NCBI GenBank assembly: GCA_022575985.1
Contig: JAKSXM010000247.1
Coordinates: forward strand, 8,765,501-8,829,500
Direction of reading: 5' to 3'
Length of the DNA: 64,000 nucleotides
Source of the DNA: Anagrus nilaparvatae
Lineage: Eukaryota > Arthropoda > Insecta > Hymenoptera > Mymaridae
Part shown: positions 32,501 through 42,104 of the stretch, one piece after another
How positions within the stretch are numbered: the stretch's first letter is position 1
Layout of the letters: every line of letters begins with the position of its first letter
Made by a program: the position numbers and the translations under genes
The notes under the pieces: model-generated
Told to the model about the DNA's origin: nothing
Databases searched by the model: none
Seen by the model: only the letters and a program-made list of their open reading frames with translations

Positions 32501-35500
32501 TTATAAGAAATCTGCAACTCAAATATATAATGTCTATATATTTGACGTATTCATCCGTGGTTGCAAATTCTTCGGGTAAACCGCTAGCCTCAGTCTTCAT
32601 TTTGTAAAACGTATCTATATATTCTGCAAATAAACCACCATTTTTGGATACAGAATCGTATTGGGTCATTTGATACTGCCAAATTTCATAAATAGTTTTG
32701 ATCACGTAACCCAATTCAAGTGCTTTTTTCAATTCCAGAGATACCCAGGTGCCTTTGAAACACCGTAAATCCTCATTTTCGTGAATGCAGTCGATTTTGC
32801 ACATCTCTTCACAGCAAGTTCTGCACAAACCGAACAAGAGTTTTCCGTGCATTTTTATCGGTAAAACCGGATGAAATAAATTTCTAGGTGGTAATATTTT
32901 ACAATAAACAATACCCTCAACTTTTGTTATAAAATTTTCATAATTCTGACCGGTGAAATCACGGCATTCGCTCTCACCTACATATAAAACCGGATGACGG
33001 AGAGGGAATTTACCAGTTTTACATATGTAGGGGTACAAAGATGTTACGTCCACGTATTTTATTTTTTCATCTTTTCTAGTTTCGTAAAATATGACATAGT
33101 TTTCCGTTCTCCCGCCGTAAAAAGCATTTCTCGGATTTAATGGCGGTTCTCTCGTAAGGCTATGATTATCAATATAATCTCTCATTATGGCATCTCCCTT
33201 TAATTCAGTCCTAAATACGCATTCCCACTTTACGATGAGTCTGTAATTGTTTGCCCGAATTCGATTACAGATGGCCATGGTTCTACTAAAACGATTCTCC
33301 ATGGTATCGCTACTTTTCCCCGACAAAGGCTGATCCCTATTTCTTTGATAGCAAAGAATACAACCGTGCCAATAGCATCCCATCATTTGCAAACATATAC
33401 CGTTATGTGTTTCATCTGAGTTTGGTGTGCAGAAACCATCTACCTTCACATTTATCGGTAATCTTATTTCTCTGCATCTACCAGCATGTAAAATTTGACG
33501 ACATAATTCTCTTTCCATCCAGACAAACCACTGGAGAGCAATAAAAGACTGATTATCGCTAAACCGATATCCTCTAAGAGGTAAAATTGCTATGGTATCT
33601 TTTTTGAGAAAATTTTTTCTATACACCTTCATACAAGTGCTAGCAATTGTAGTAGCTTCAAGGAATGGACATACTATACCAATTTCTAAACAAGATTTTC
33701 TAAATTTTAAACACGATAATTTCAAGATATTAACGTCGTTTTCGCAGTACATTTCAATATCCTTTTGAAAGTTAAAAATATAACCTGAATTTTTCAATTC
33801 TTCGTACCAAACTAAAAATGTTTCTCGTTTGTTACACGACATACTGTCAATCGAATAATAGCTAATATCAGGTAAAGGTCCCGTGTAATTTTGATTTTCA
33901 GGGGTATTAAATAAGTGAGGAAAATCACCTTTAATCAGATCAGGTAAACCGAATGCCTTGGGTAACGCGCTAAGAGGCATATGAAAATAATTGAGACTAT
34001 CAATAAATTTGACCTTTTCTATGGCCATCAATACAATTTTCGTACCATTAAGAATCAATTTGGGTCTCAAATACATTTTTTCCACCATGTAATTTAGTAC
34101 AAACTGACTGTCAAAACCTTGGCTGTTGTGTGCAATACATATTGTTTTAACAAATTTTTTTCTAGGTAACAGGGCCAACTCGGCGAATCTTCTAACGGGC
34201 TCATTTTTGAATATGTGTCGTCGGATCCCACATGCAGGACAGGAAACCAAATTAAAGTCGTATTCCAAACATAAAGTACATACTTGGTGTACAATACATA
34301 AGTTTAGTTCGTGAATTTTAACTAAAACGTCTCCTTCTAAAGCTTCTGATTGAGTAGTTTCAAAATCGTAAAATAAAAAAACTACTTTGGGCTCATCCTC
34401 CTCCTCTTTTTTTGCCAAACGCTGCATAAAACATAAATGATTAATCTCTGCTCGTTTCATACAGGTGTTAGAAAAAATTTCGTTACAATTATGTTTCAAA
34501 GTATCATCTGATCTAATCAATTTAAGACAGGTTGGACAATGTTTCACGCTTTCGCAAACGAATCCCTTATTCATATACGAGCCGGGTGCTTTGTGATTTT
34601 CAAAACATTTTTTACCTATAAATTGCCTGATGCATTCCGTACAATTTATAAGCTTTTGAAACATAATCGATACACAGGGAGGCATTTGATAACATTTGTT
34701 ACATTTGTTTGAGCATCTGTGGAATTTATCATCTGAATATTTTTTATTACAAGGTACACAATATAATCTCGAACCCGCTGCTGCGTTAAGATTTAAAATT
34801 GGTCTATAATGATTTGTACGCACAAAGTACATAATTCTAAGTATATAAAAAATTTCCGAATCACTATCCAAAACGTATCTCTCACCGTCATAAATCGGTA
34901 ACTCATCGTCATAAATTTACATCGTCATAAACCACGATGCATACACCCTGGTGAGCTAAATAAATTTGAAATTGATGAATCTCATTTAAGCCGCAACCGG
35001 CATCAGGAATGTTTACGCCAGCATCGCGCTCTAATTGTCTGGCTGCAAGTTTCTGCAAATTGCCTCCTTTTCTTATTTTTTTCCAATTTTCATGTAAAAC
35101 GCCGCTTCTCAATTGACCTCTCTTTGCATGTACTAAAGCCGTACAAAGAGATCTCGAAAAACACGATTTGTCACCTTTTATTCTTAAAATTGATCTTTTG
35201 TTCACATCGAACAAACTCAGTGAAGTCAATGGTAACCTACCCCTACCTGAAGGTACACGAACAATAGCGGTTAAAATATTCAAACCTCCGTCGTTAATGT
35301 CAAAACTTGTTGAGCTCTGAGCCTGCTTTCAATCAGAGTTATTATATCGTAAAGATTAAATCTAGCCGCCGGACGAAAAGATAACCAAAGAGGTTTATTT
35401 AATTTTTCCGAATGTATTTCAAATCCTATATAGTCATTTGGTAATGAGTCTTTTATTATCATGTCGTGTAACTCTTTCATACAATTTTCAAACCAAGTCT

Positions 35501-35683
35501 CGATATCGTTCTCGTCTGTCGACAGTTTTTTCAATTTAACACAAATTTCACGACCTGTCAGGCTGAATCGCTTATAACTAAGTACGATTTCACTTATTAT
35601 AGTTAATCGGCTATTATTTTCTGCTCCCAAAAGATCAAGATTTCCAGAGCCATGACTATGCTGCACTGAAAGACATGTACTTT
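32493..35683 (-). pseudogene. Polinton/Maverick-type protein-primed DNA polymerase B, truncated and frameshifted
   Basis: This is the main exon, read leftwards. The N-terminal block (35683-35280) and the next (35283-34909, with KSCFSRSLCTALVHAK) resemble the leader of Polinton polymerases; a frameshift joins them near 35280. The long frame (34871-32493, 792 aa) has a Cys/His cluster (residues 38-137), then the exonuclease motifs FYDFETT (D169, E171), AHNSQGFD (N249, D254) and YCENDV (D379). The block AFYGGRTENY follows, then polymerase motif A DVTSLYP (608-614). Motifs B and C are missing because the gene ends about 180 residues later, where it meets Helitron DNA. Replication function is therefore lost. 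Confidence 0.85.
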
Positions 35684-35729
35684 CTTTTAGAATGAAAAAA
35701 AAAGAAAAAAACATTTAAAAATTTATTAC

Positions 35730-35951
35730 CTGATAAGCTCATATCTGCTGGATTAAAGCTGTTATTTTCATCGCCAGATAATGGTAAATCAAGTAAGAAT
35801 GGATAATCTTCAAAAACCCTAGGAGGTATAAGGTTTACGATATTATGAGCATCGTCGTTGTCAGGTTCAGTTACTTGATTATCATTGTATTTACTGCAAC
35901 CTTCTTGTGGATTTTCATAAACCGTACCGACGTAACTTAATTTGAAGAGTT
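35730..35951 (-). CDS. Upstream exon of the polymerase-linked gene (exon 2)
   Basis: Read leftwards, an acceptor AG at 35953-35952 precedes 222 bases with one open frame. A donor GT follows at 35729-35728. Both intron junctions fall after the first codon base, as does the next acceptor at 35685-35684. The frame runs straight into the polymerase N-terminal block. The downstream intron is only 46 bp. The encoded peptide is acidic (NDDAHNIV, DYPFLLDLPLSGDENN) and not recognised. Introns in a Polinton gene would be unusual; the splice sites are predictions. Confidence 0.5.
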
Positions 35952-36024
35952 CTAGATTTTTTTAAAATTAAATTTTCATATCAATTCGTCAAAAAGTAAT
36001 AAATACTCTTAAAAATAAATTTAC

Positions 36025-36195
36025 CGGTTTTGTTTAATGCCTTTTCTTGTGATTTATTGTTTTCCAAAGCCTTGTCGTTTATCATCTCCAAATTATCAGC
36101 GCCAAAGACTGAACTTTTTGCTATATTTTCATAATTATCACAGTCACTACTACGACATGTAGATCCAGGTTCACCAAAATTACAACCAACGTGAT
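36025..36195 (-). CDS. Upstream exon of the polymerase-linked gene (exon 1)
   Basis: Read leftwards, an acceptor TTCTAG (36200-36196) opens 171 bases of one frame (CNFGEPGSTCRSSDCDNYEN at its start), closed by a donor CG|GTAAAT at 36025/36024. The 73-bp intron to exon 2 keeps phase 1. The peptide is acidic and Ser/Asn-rich, with no recognised domain. The initiating exon is not found. A degenerate duplicate of the acceptor region lies at 36593-36670. Confidence 0.45.
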
Positions 36196-36289
36196 CTAGA
36201 ATTAGTTTTTTAATTAAATTTCTACAAATATCAACATAAAGTTATTCATTATATATTTTACATCAGATAGGATCAGGTGTTGAAAAACT

Positions 36290-36560
36290 AAAAAAGACAC
36301 TATTTATGTTCAATATTTGACAATATCGGATGATCGTACTTAAAATATGTTCTTTTTAAATAAAACTTTGTCAGGAGAGAATAATTTAAATAAGGTACAA
36401 TTTTATCTTCATATTTGACAATATAGAGTGATAGTGCCTAAAAAAGGTTAATTTATAATATAGCTTTGCAATGTAAAAATAATTTTAACTATTTTTATAG
36501 TAGCCAGGTTAGCATTAACCTGGAAAACATTAGCCGACTGGTGGACATTAACTATTTGGT
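36290..36560. repeat. Dispersed repeat R (copy near polymerase gene)
   Basis: The series GACAATATAGAGTGATAGTG, CCTAAAAAAGGTTAATTTAT, TAGTAGCCAGG-TAGCATTAACCTG recurs at 53865-53953 plus 56288-56400, where LINE copy D split it. Contains a small AGGTTAGCATTAACCT palindrome. Class unknown. Confidence 0.65.
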
Positions 36561-36988
36561 ATTAAAATGGATAACATTAGACAAAATTGCAGCCAGCGTG
36601 ATCTAAAATTAGTTTTTTAATTAAATTTTTTCTAATATCAACATAAAGTTATTCTTTAAAAATTTTACATCAGAGTTTAAGCCATTAAGAAGATTTTTAG
36701 AGGTAAAGAAATGAATTTCAAATATTTTGATAATAATAATTTCTTTTTCACGACTTTGGTCAAAAAAATATTTATAAAAATAATTTGTCCATAAAAATAA
36801 AATAACATATTTAATTATTAAAGTTTTATTCGATTTCATTTTTTTTTAAAAGCAAGCCTAATTTTAAAACCTTTTATCCGAAAAATATGTATAAGAATAG
36901 ACGGTAACCATATGCCGAGGCTGAGTCAAGAGGATGAATAATTTTGATTAGGATGGGATTATTGCAATAAAAAATATCTACTTAGTTT

Positions 36989-37020
<32 letters not shown>

Positions 37021-37309
37021 AGGGGGTGATTGTAGCTAAAATATCCTATATATATTAAAATGAAATAATTGAAAAATTTTATTATTTTCGATTTTACTCA
37101 ATATCCATTTATGAAGAATTGTATGGACGAAAATACATGAAATTGGTTTTAAATTAATCCTTGAAGAAATACCCCCAACCGATTTTTTTATTTTTAAAAA
37201 ATAATTAAATGATTTCGAGAAATCAATCTCAGAAGTTAGTGATCAAAAAGGTAAAAAATTATATATTTTTTTCACTAAAACTGTTTTTTCTCAGGATCTA
37301 AGAGATCTT
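36561..37309. other. AT-rich spacer with (TA)n at about 36988-37020
   Basis: It includes a partial duplication of 36190-36265 at 36593-36670 and a pure TA microsatellite. No gene is seen. Confidence 0.55.
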
Positions 37310-37610
37310 TTGAGACAAACTCTAGTGCAAATTATTCCTTGGAAAAAATGCTATCGATTTGACGTTGTCTTTTTTTTTAATTAGAGCTCACCGTTTCGAG
37401 TTACAACTGTTTAAAGCTAAGAAGTTGAAAAGTTAGAAACGTAAAAAGTGGTAATTTTCATCACTTCATATTTTAAAATGGATTGTATCAAAATGTAAAA
37501 ACCCAATTGCATTCTATTTAATAAACGATTTTTTAAAGGAACTTTGTTTGGTTTTTTATTTAATGCATTCATTGAAGAGAAATAGCAAAAAAACTATTTA
37601 GAACCAATTT
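37310..37610 (+). repeat. Block U, repeated inverted at 51180-51470
   Basis: Marked by TTATTCCTTGGAAAAAATGC, AGTTACAACTGTTTAAAGCTAAGAAG, TCATCACTTCATATTTTAAAATGG and TTATTTAATGCATTCATTGAAG in order. The reverse complement, in reverse order, stands at 51180-51470. It always adjoins a satellite array. Confidence 0.7.
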
Positions 37611-37639
37611 TTTTTTTAAATTTTTTCATGCATAGGACA

Positions 37640-38040
37640 GCCGACATCTAAAATATTTTTTTTTATTTTCTCATAATTAGAACAGCCGACATCTAAATAA
37701 TTATTTTTTTTTTCGATTTTTTCATAACTAAGACTGCCGACATCTAAATTATTATTTTTTTTTCAATTTTTTCATAAATAAGACTGCCGACATCTAAATT
37801 ATTATTTTTTTTTCGATTTTTTCATAACTAAGACTGCCGACATCCAAATTATTCTTTTTTTATTTTTTCGTAACTAAAAATGCCGACATTTAAATTATTA
37901 TTTTTTTTTTATTCTCATACATAGGACAGCCGACATCTAAAATTTTTTTTTTTTATTTTTTCATAACTAGGACAGCCGACATCTAAATTATTATTTTTTT
38001 TTTATTTTTTCATACTTAGGACAGCCGACATCTAAAATTT
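37640..38040. repeat. 45-51-bp satellite with GCCGACATCTAAA
   Basis: Nine units begin GCCGAC at 37640, 37685, 37736, 37786, 37836, 37882, 37929, 37975 and 38024, each with a T-run and TCATAACTA. A short decayed array of the same unit is at 44250-44390. A related inverted motif (CGGCTGTCC) occurs in the 168-bp satellite near 52850. Confidence 0.85.
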
Positions 38041-38044
38041 TTTT

Positions 38045-38160
38045 TTTGGTTCCTCAAAGAGGAACCATTGTGTTAGGTCAAAATTTTATTTTCTATTTTT
38101 TGGCATATAAGCACGTTTTGGGACCCCAGGAAGCTAAAAAACCTGTTTTTAAAAAAAGTC

Positions 38161-38205
<45 letters not shown>

Positions 38206-38230
38206 GTGTGTGTACGTATGTATGTAATCG
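38045..38230 (+). repeat. GGTTCCTC hairpin plus (GT)n unit, copy 1
   Basis: GGTTCCTC-AAA-GAGGAACC forms a hairpin at 38049-38067. It is followed by GGCATATAAGCACGTTTTG, AGCTAAAAAACC-GTTTTT and then (TG)n at about 38164-38200. Two further copies exist (44384-44560 in the same orientation, 52540-52715 inverted). A dispersed element with a built-in microsatellite. Confidence 0.7.
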
Positions 38231-39280
38231 GTGATATTTCACAAGTATTATGGAATTAAGACCTAATTTTTTTTTCAAAAATTTTTTCACCAAAAAAGCT
38301 CGAGGTACTTTTTTTTTTTTTGATTTGGATGTAATACCTCATTTATTTCCATGAAAGTACTTATATTTGAAAGTATGGTTTTTACATGATATCTCGAATC
38401 GGATACTTAATTTTCGGAAAATTTTTTTTCTAAAATTTTTTTCACAAAAAAATACTTTTTTTTTTCTTTTTGGACGTAGTACCTAATTTATTTTCATGGA
38501 AGTACTAGTTTTAAGAACCTTGTTTATTGTAATTTTTTGCGGATTTTTTGGATCTGATACTTAATTTTTTCAAAATTTTTTTTGTCAAAATTAAAAAAAT
38601 AGAAAAATAAAAAAAAATGCAATATTTTTTTTTTTTTTGGGTGTAATACCTCATTTAATTCTATGAAAGTACTAATATCTGAAAATATTGTAACTAGTGA
38701 TATTTCAAAACCATTATCGAATTAAGACCTAATTTTTTTTTCAAACATTTTTTTATCAAAAAATCTCAAACCCCCCTTTTTTTTTTAATTTGGATGTAAT
38801 ACCTCATTTATTTCCATGAAAGTACTTATATTTGAAAGTATAGTTTTCAAATGATATCTCGAATCGGATACTTAATTTTCTGAAAATTTTTTTTCTAAAA
38901 TTTTTTTCACAAAAAAATACAAAAAATACCAATTTTTTTTTTCTTTTTGGACTTAGTACCTAATTTATTTTCATGGAAGTACTAGTTTTAAGAACCTTGT
39001 TTATTGTAATTTTTTGGATCTGATACTTAATTTTTTCAAAATTTTTTTTTGTCAAAATTAAAAAAAAAGAAAAATAAAAAAAACTGCAATATTTTTTTTT
39101 TTTTTTTGTGTAATACCTCATTTAATTCTATGAAAATACTAATATCTGAAAATATTGTAACTAGTGATATTTCAAAACCATTATCGAATTAAGACCTAAT
39201 TTTTAACATTTTTTAATCATAAAATCTCAAACCCCCCTTTTTTTTTTATTTTGGATGTAATACCTCATTTATTTCCATGA
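38231..39280. repeat. 150-165-bp satellite with three-unit higher order
   Basis: Units are marked by GTAATACCTCATTTA or GTAGTACCTAATTTA near 38329, 38475, 38641, 38799, 38951, 39107 and 39255. Every third unit is most alike (GGATGTAATACC, then GGACGTAGTACC, then GTGTAATACC), giving a repeat of about 455-475 bp. Continues at 42865 after the LTR element. Confidence 0.75.
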
Positions 39281-39284
39281 AAGT

Positions 39285-39865
39285 TGTTACGTATCCTGAG
39301 GTTTTATCCAAGGGATACGTAAATATAAATAATTATGAATATATGAAATATAAGTTTATCCTGGGGATATTGACAGCCCCAGGTATTTTATTTAAGTTGG
39401 TATGGTTATTATTTGGTTGGTTTATAGTTGATGTATTTGTAGTTGAGTTCGGGTTCGATCTAAGCTGGATGAACCTAACCTGAGGTTAAGTTCTTAATTA
39501 CAGAAGGAATTGTCACTTACACAATAATAACTGATAACTGATTTGATATATAACTTTCACTTTATTGATTATAAGTAAATATAATAAAACTGTTTAAGTC
39601 TTAAAGTCAAGTAATTAAAGGTAGAACTGTAATAGAGTGGTAACACTCTAAACGAAGGATAGTATTCTAATAATAGGTTTGGGCGCCTGAAGGGTAATAT
39701 ATAATCTAATATGAATCTGCCCATATTCCGAGATTTTGAGGGAGACGTCCAATACAAAAAAGCGTCGGTCTCGTCACGTCCAATTAGCGAAGGCGTCCCT
39801 AATTATTACCGAGAATCGCGAGGTGGGATTTATGCAGTTTATAACGCCTAAATCCCTACTAATTT
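39285..39865 (-). repeat. Truncated 3' LTR (U3 missing)
   Basis: Equivalent to 42105-42685 of the complete LTR. The missing 175 bp include the TATA-like box. The deletion junction at 39865/39866 joins LTR DNA to the 3' end of gag; the shared bases AATTT at the junction may be microhomology. Confidence 0.88.
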
Positions 39866-41400
39866 GAAAAATTTTCTCTGTTAAAATTACGATTTCTATT
39901 ATTACCGCGAAATTGACCGCGATTATTGTTATAGTTTTGGGGGTTATTTGGGTTAAAATTTTGATTATTAGGGTATCCATTAAAATTTTGATATGAATTA
40001 AAATTTTGTTGATTATTTGGGTATTGATTAAAATTTTGATTAAATGGGTTATTTTTATAGTTTCGACCTCCTGTATTATAACTCTGATTATTATAATTAT
40101 AACGATTATAATTGTTTCCTCTATTCGGTTGCCACCAAGGTGGTGGATAATTTTGGGGGTAATTTTCAAAAACAGGAGTTAAAGTTGTAATTGCAATATC
40201 GGGTTCTTGGGTTTCGGTAGGATGTTTAATTTTTCCTTGCTCAACAGATTTAAATAAATCTTTACATTGGGATATATCGTGACTATTACTTTTACAGAAA
40301 ATACATTGCTTTTTTGAAGTTTCAGCGGCAGTAGCGCGTATACCTGCTGCATTACCCATTTCATTATGTAATCTTTGTATTTCTAAAATTTGATTAATTA
40401 AATTGAATATTTCAGAAGTTGTGGCTGTGGTGACACTAGTTTTGTCGTCCGTCGCAAAGTTGTTTGGTTCGGCTGGAGTAACTGGTGCGTGTTTTAATGT
40501 ACAGAATTCATGTCTTTGTACCGAGCGACGTCTACCTTCAAGGTTAACTGCAATATTAGCAGCTTCTCGCAAAGTTTTTGGTTGTTTTGAGGCTACTCTA
40601 TATTCCGGAGGATTTCTCAATCCAAAAAGAAAGCATTCAAGGGCTTCAATACTAGTTCGCTTTTTCCATTGTTCTTTTTCGTTTGCGGTTAAGCTAACTG
40701 ATGAATCATAAATTGCATGTAAAGCTTGTTCTAAATTTTGTACGCGTAGGGCGTAATCGGCGACTGGTTCGCCAGGGTTTTGTTCGGCTTGTCTCATATC
40801 TAATTTAATAGTATCTGCGTCAGTGATACCTCCAAAACTTAATTTTAAATCTTGTAAAAAATTTTCTAAACTGGTGTAATTAGGAGCAATTCCTGCGTAA
40901 GCGTCGTATGCTCGGCCTTTAAGGCGACGAGGGATTGAATTTAACAAAAATTGTTCACATCCTGTTCCATATGTTTTAACAATGTCTTTCAAAACTTTGG
41001 AAAAAGCTTGTAGGGTTTGTGGTTGACCAGAAAAATCGGGTATATTTGCAATAGCAGTTATAAGTGGGACGGTATTATTTAATCTAGGTATATTATTATT
41101 GTTGTTTGGTGGGTTTAGTACTGCATTATTACGATTTTGATCATTATTTTCAATATCGTTCAGAATTTCGTTTGTTATTCCTAAATTTAGTGCTCTTTCT
41201 GCGTTAATTATATTTGTCATTTGTTCGCGTTGTCGTAGCATTTCTAAATTGAGGCGTTCAAGTTCTTGGGCTAAATTGGCTACATCTATATTATTGGGCG
41301 GGTTAGTTTGAGGGCCGTCCATGGTTCGGTTTACTTCACTATTAATTGATTCAGTATCAGAAAATGTATCTCGCGGTTGTCGCCAAGAATTATTTGGCAT
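39859..41400 (-). CDS. Gag polyprotein of LTR retrotransposon (513 aa), end altered by deletion
   Basis: Gag forms the particle and binds element RNA. The frame is open for 513 residues. It has a predicted coiled coil (about 40-70), a Gypsy-like capsid region (about 115-290, with IPDFSGQPQTLQAF and FLLNSIPRRLKGRA), a nucleocapsid zinc knuckle CIFCKSNSHDISQC (C366, C369, H374, C379; C-X2-C-X4-H-X4-C), and an Asn/Arg/Gly/Tyr-rich basic tail. The final TAG (39861-39859) lies in LTR-derived DNA, so the natural C-terminus, and the passage into pol, has been lost. The absence of internal stops fits a recent insertion. Start Met 41400 is the first in frame. Confidence 0.85.
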   Translation of the reverse strand: MPNNSWRQPRDTFSDTESINSEVNRTMDGPQTNPPNNIDVANLAQELERLNLEMLRQREQMTNIINAERALNLGITNEILNDIENNDQNRNNAVLNPPNNNNNIPRLNNTVPLITAIANIPDFSGQPQTLQAFSKVLKDIVKTYGTGCEQFLLNSIPRRLKGRAYDAYAGIAPNYTSLENFLQDLKLSFGGITDADTIKLDMRQAEQNPGEPVADYALRVQNLEQALHAIYDSSVSLTANEKEQWKKRTSIEALECFLFGLRNPPEYRVASKQPKTLREAANIAVNLEGRRRSVQRHEFCTLKHAPVTPAEPNNFATDDKTSVTTATTSEIFNLINQILEIQRLHNEMGNAAGIRATAAETSKKQCIFCKSNSHDISQCKDLFKSVEQGKIKHPTETQEPDIAITTLTPVFENYPQNYPPPWWQPNRGNNYNRYNYNNQSYNTGGRNYKNNPFNQNFNQYPNNQQNFNSYQNFNGYPNNQNFNPNNPQNYNNNRGQFRGNNRNRNFNRENFSN

Positions 41401-41637
41401 AATAGTTTTACGAAAAAATTTACGAGATTGTTTATTTGTTTATAAGAAGGATTTTTAAAAAAAAATTTTTTTTTGTAAAAATTTTGAAATGTCTCGGAGA
41501 TTTAAAAATAAAAAAAATATTTTTAAGGTACTTACATTAAGATTGTAGTTATAATAACGGTCCTGAATTCCATTATATTTTCCCATGATTTGTTGGATAG
41601 GTCCTAAAACTGCTTGGCAATGATAAAAAAAAATGAA

Positions 41638-41741
41638 CAGCTTGGCTACGGCTTGGCAATATACAGCTTAGCTACAGCTTGGCAATATTCAGCTTGGCTA
41701 CAGCTTGGCAATATACAGCTTGGCTACAGCTTGGCAAAAAA
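41638..41741. repeat. 26-bp minisatellite, four units, in the leader of the LTR element
   Basis: Units begin at 41638, 41664, 41690 and 41716, each containing CAGCTTGGCTACAGCTTGGC with small changes. It lies between the primer-binding region and gag on the transcribed strand. Confidence 0.9.
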
Positions 41742-41821
41742 ATTTTTCCAGAAACTGCTTGGCGAAGATGTAGATAAATTTCTTTAGATGGTATTGTATG
41801 GTATAACGGCTTTAAATAATT

Positions 41822-42028
41822 TCAATGATCTTGAGATTTTGATTGATTAGAGTTGATTTCTTCGTTGAGTTTGATAGTATAATTTACAGTCACTATTACT
41901 TTACTATTTGACTTGTTTGTTGATAGTATTTCGTGTTTTGAAATTTTAAATTTTTCTTTTACCTTTCCTTTACAATTTTGGCAATTTGGATATTTGCAGG
42001 TATAATAGCGTTGGCTTTTCTTTGCCAT
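41822..42028 (-). CDS. Possible small leader ORF with Cys cluster (68 aa)
   Basis: An open frame upstream of gag begins MAKKSQRYYTCKYPNCQNC and ends at 41822. Three or four Cys (CKYPNCQNCKGK) could bind metal, but the pattern is not a known knuckle. It may be a leader peptide or chance. The primer-binding site should lie just upstream (5' TGGCTCCCC on the minus strand, 42100-42090), five bases from the LTR end; the matching tRNA was not identified. Confidence 0.25.
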   Translation of the reverse strand: MAKKSQRYYTCKYPNCQNCKGKVKEKFKISKHEILSTNKSNSKVIVTVNYTIKLNEEINSNQSKSQDH

Positions 42029-42104
42029 ATACTGTAAATATTATCTCGATAGGAAATATGCTCTTGTTCCTTCTTACCAGCTTTCCTTTTGGGGAGCCAC
42101 TTTA

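Noticed and set aside
32493..34871. A complete viral or cellular DNA polymerase
   Set aside because: Polymerase motifs B and C are absent and the gene is cut by Helitron DNA.
37640..38040. CRISPR-like look of nine spaced repeats
   Set aside because: Spacers are T-runs and decayed repeat text of varying length; ordinary satellite in a eukaryotic context.
38160..38234. Open frames with Cys-Val or Thr-His repeats (also 47429-47560 and 50380-50480)
   Set aside because: They are translations of GT/CA microsatellites, not genes.
39450..39475. GGGTTCGATC resembling a tRNA T-arm
   Set aside because: No acceptor, D-arm or anticodon arm around it, and it lies inside an LTR.
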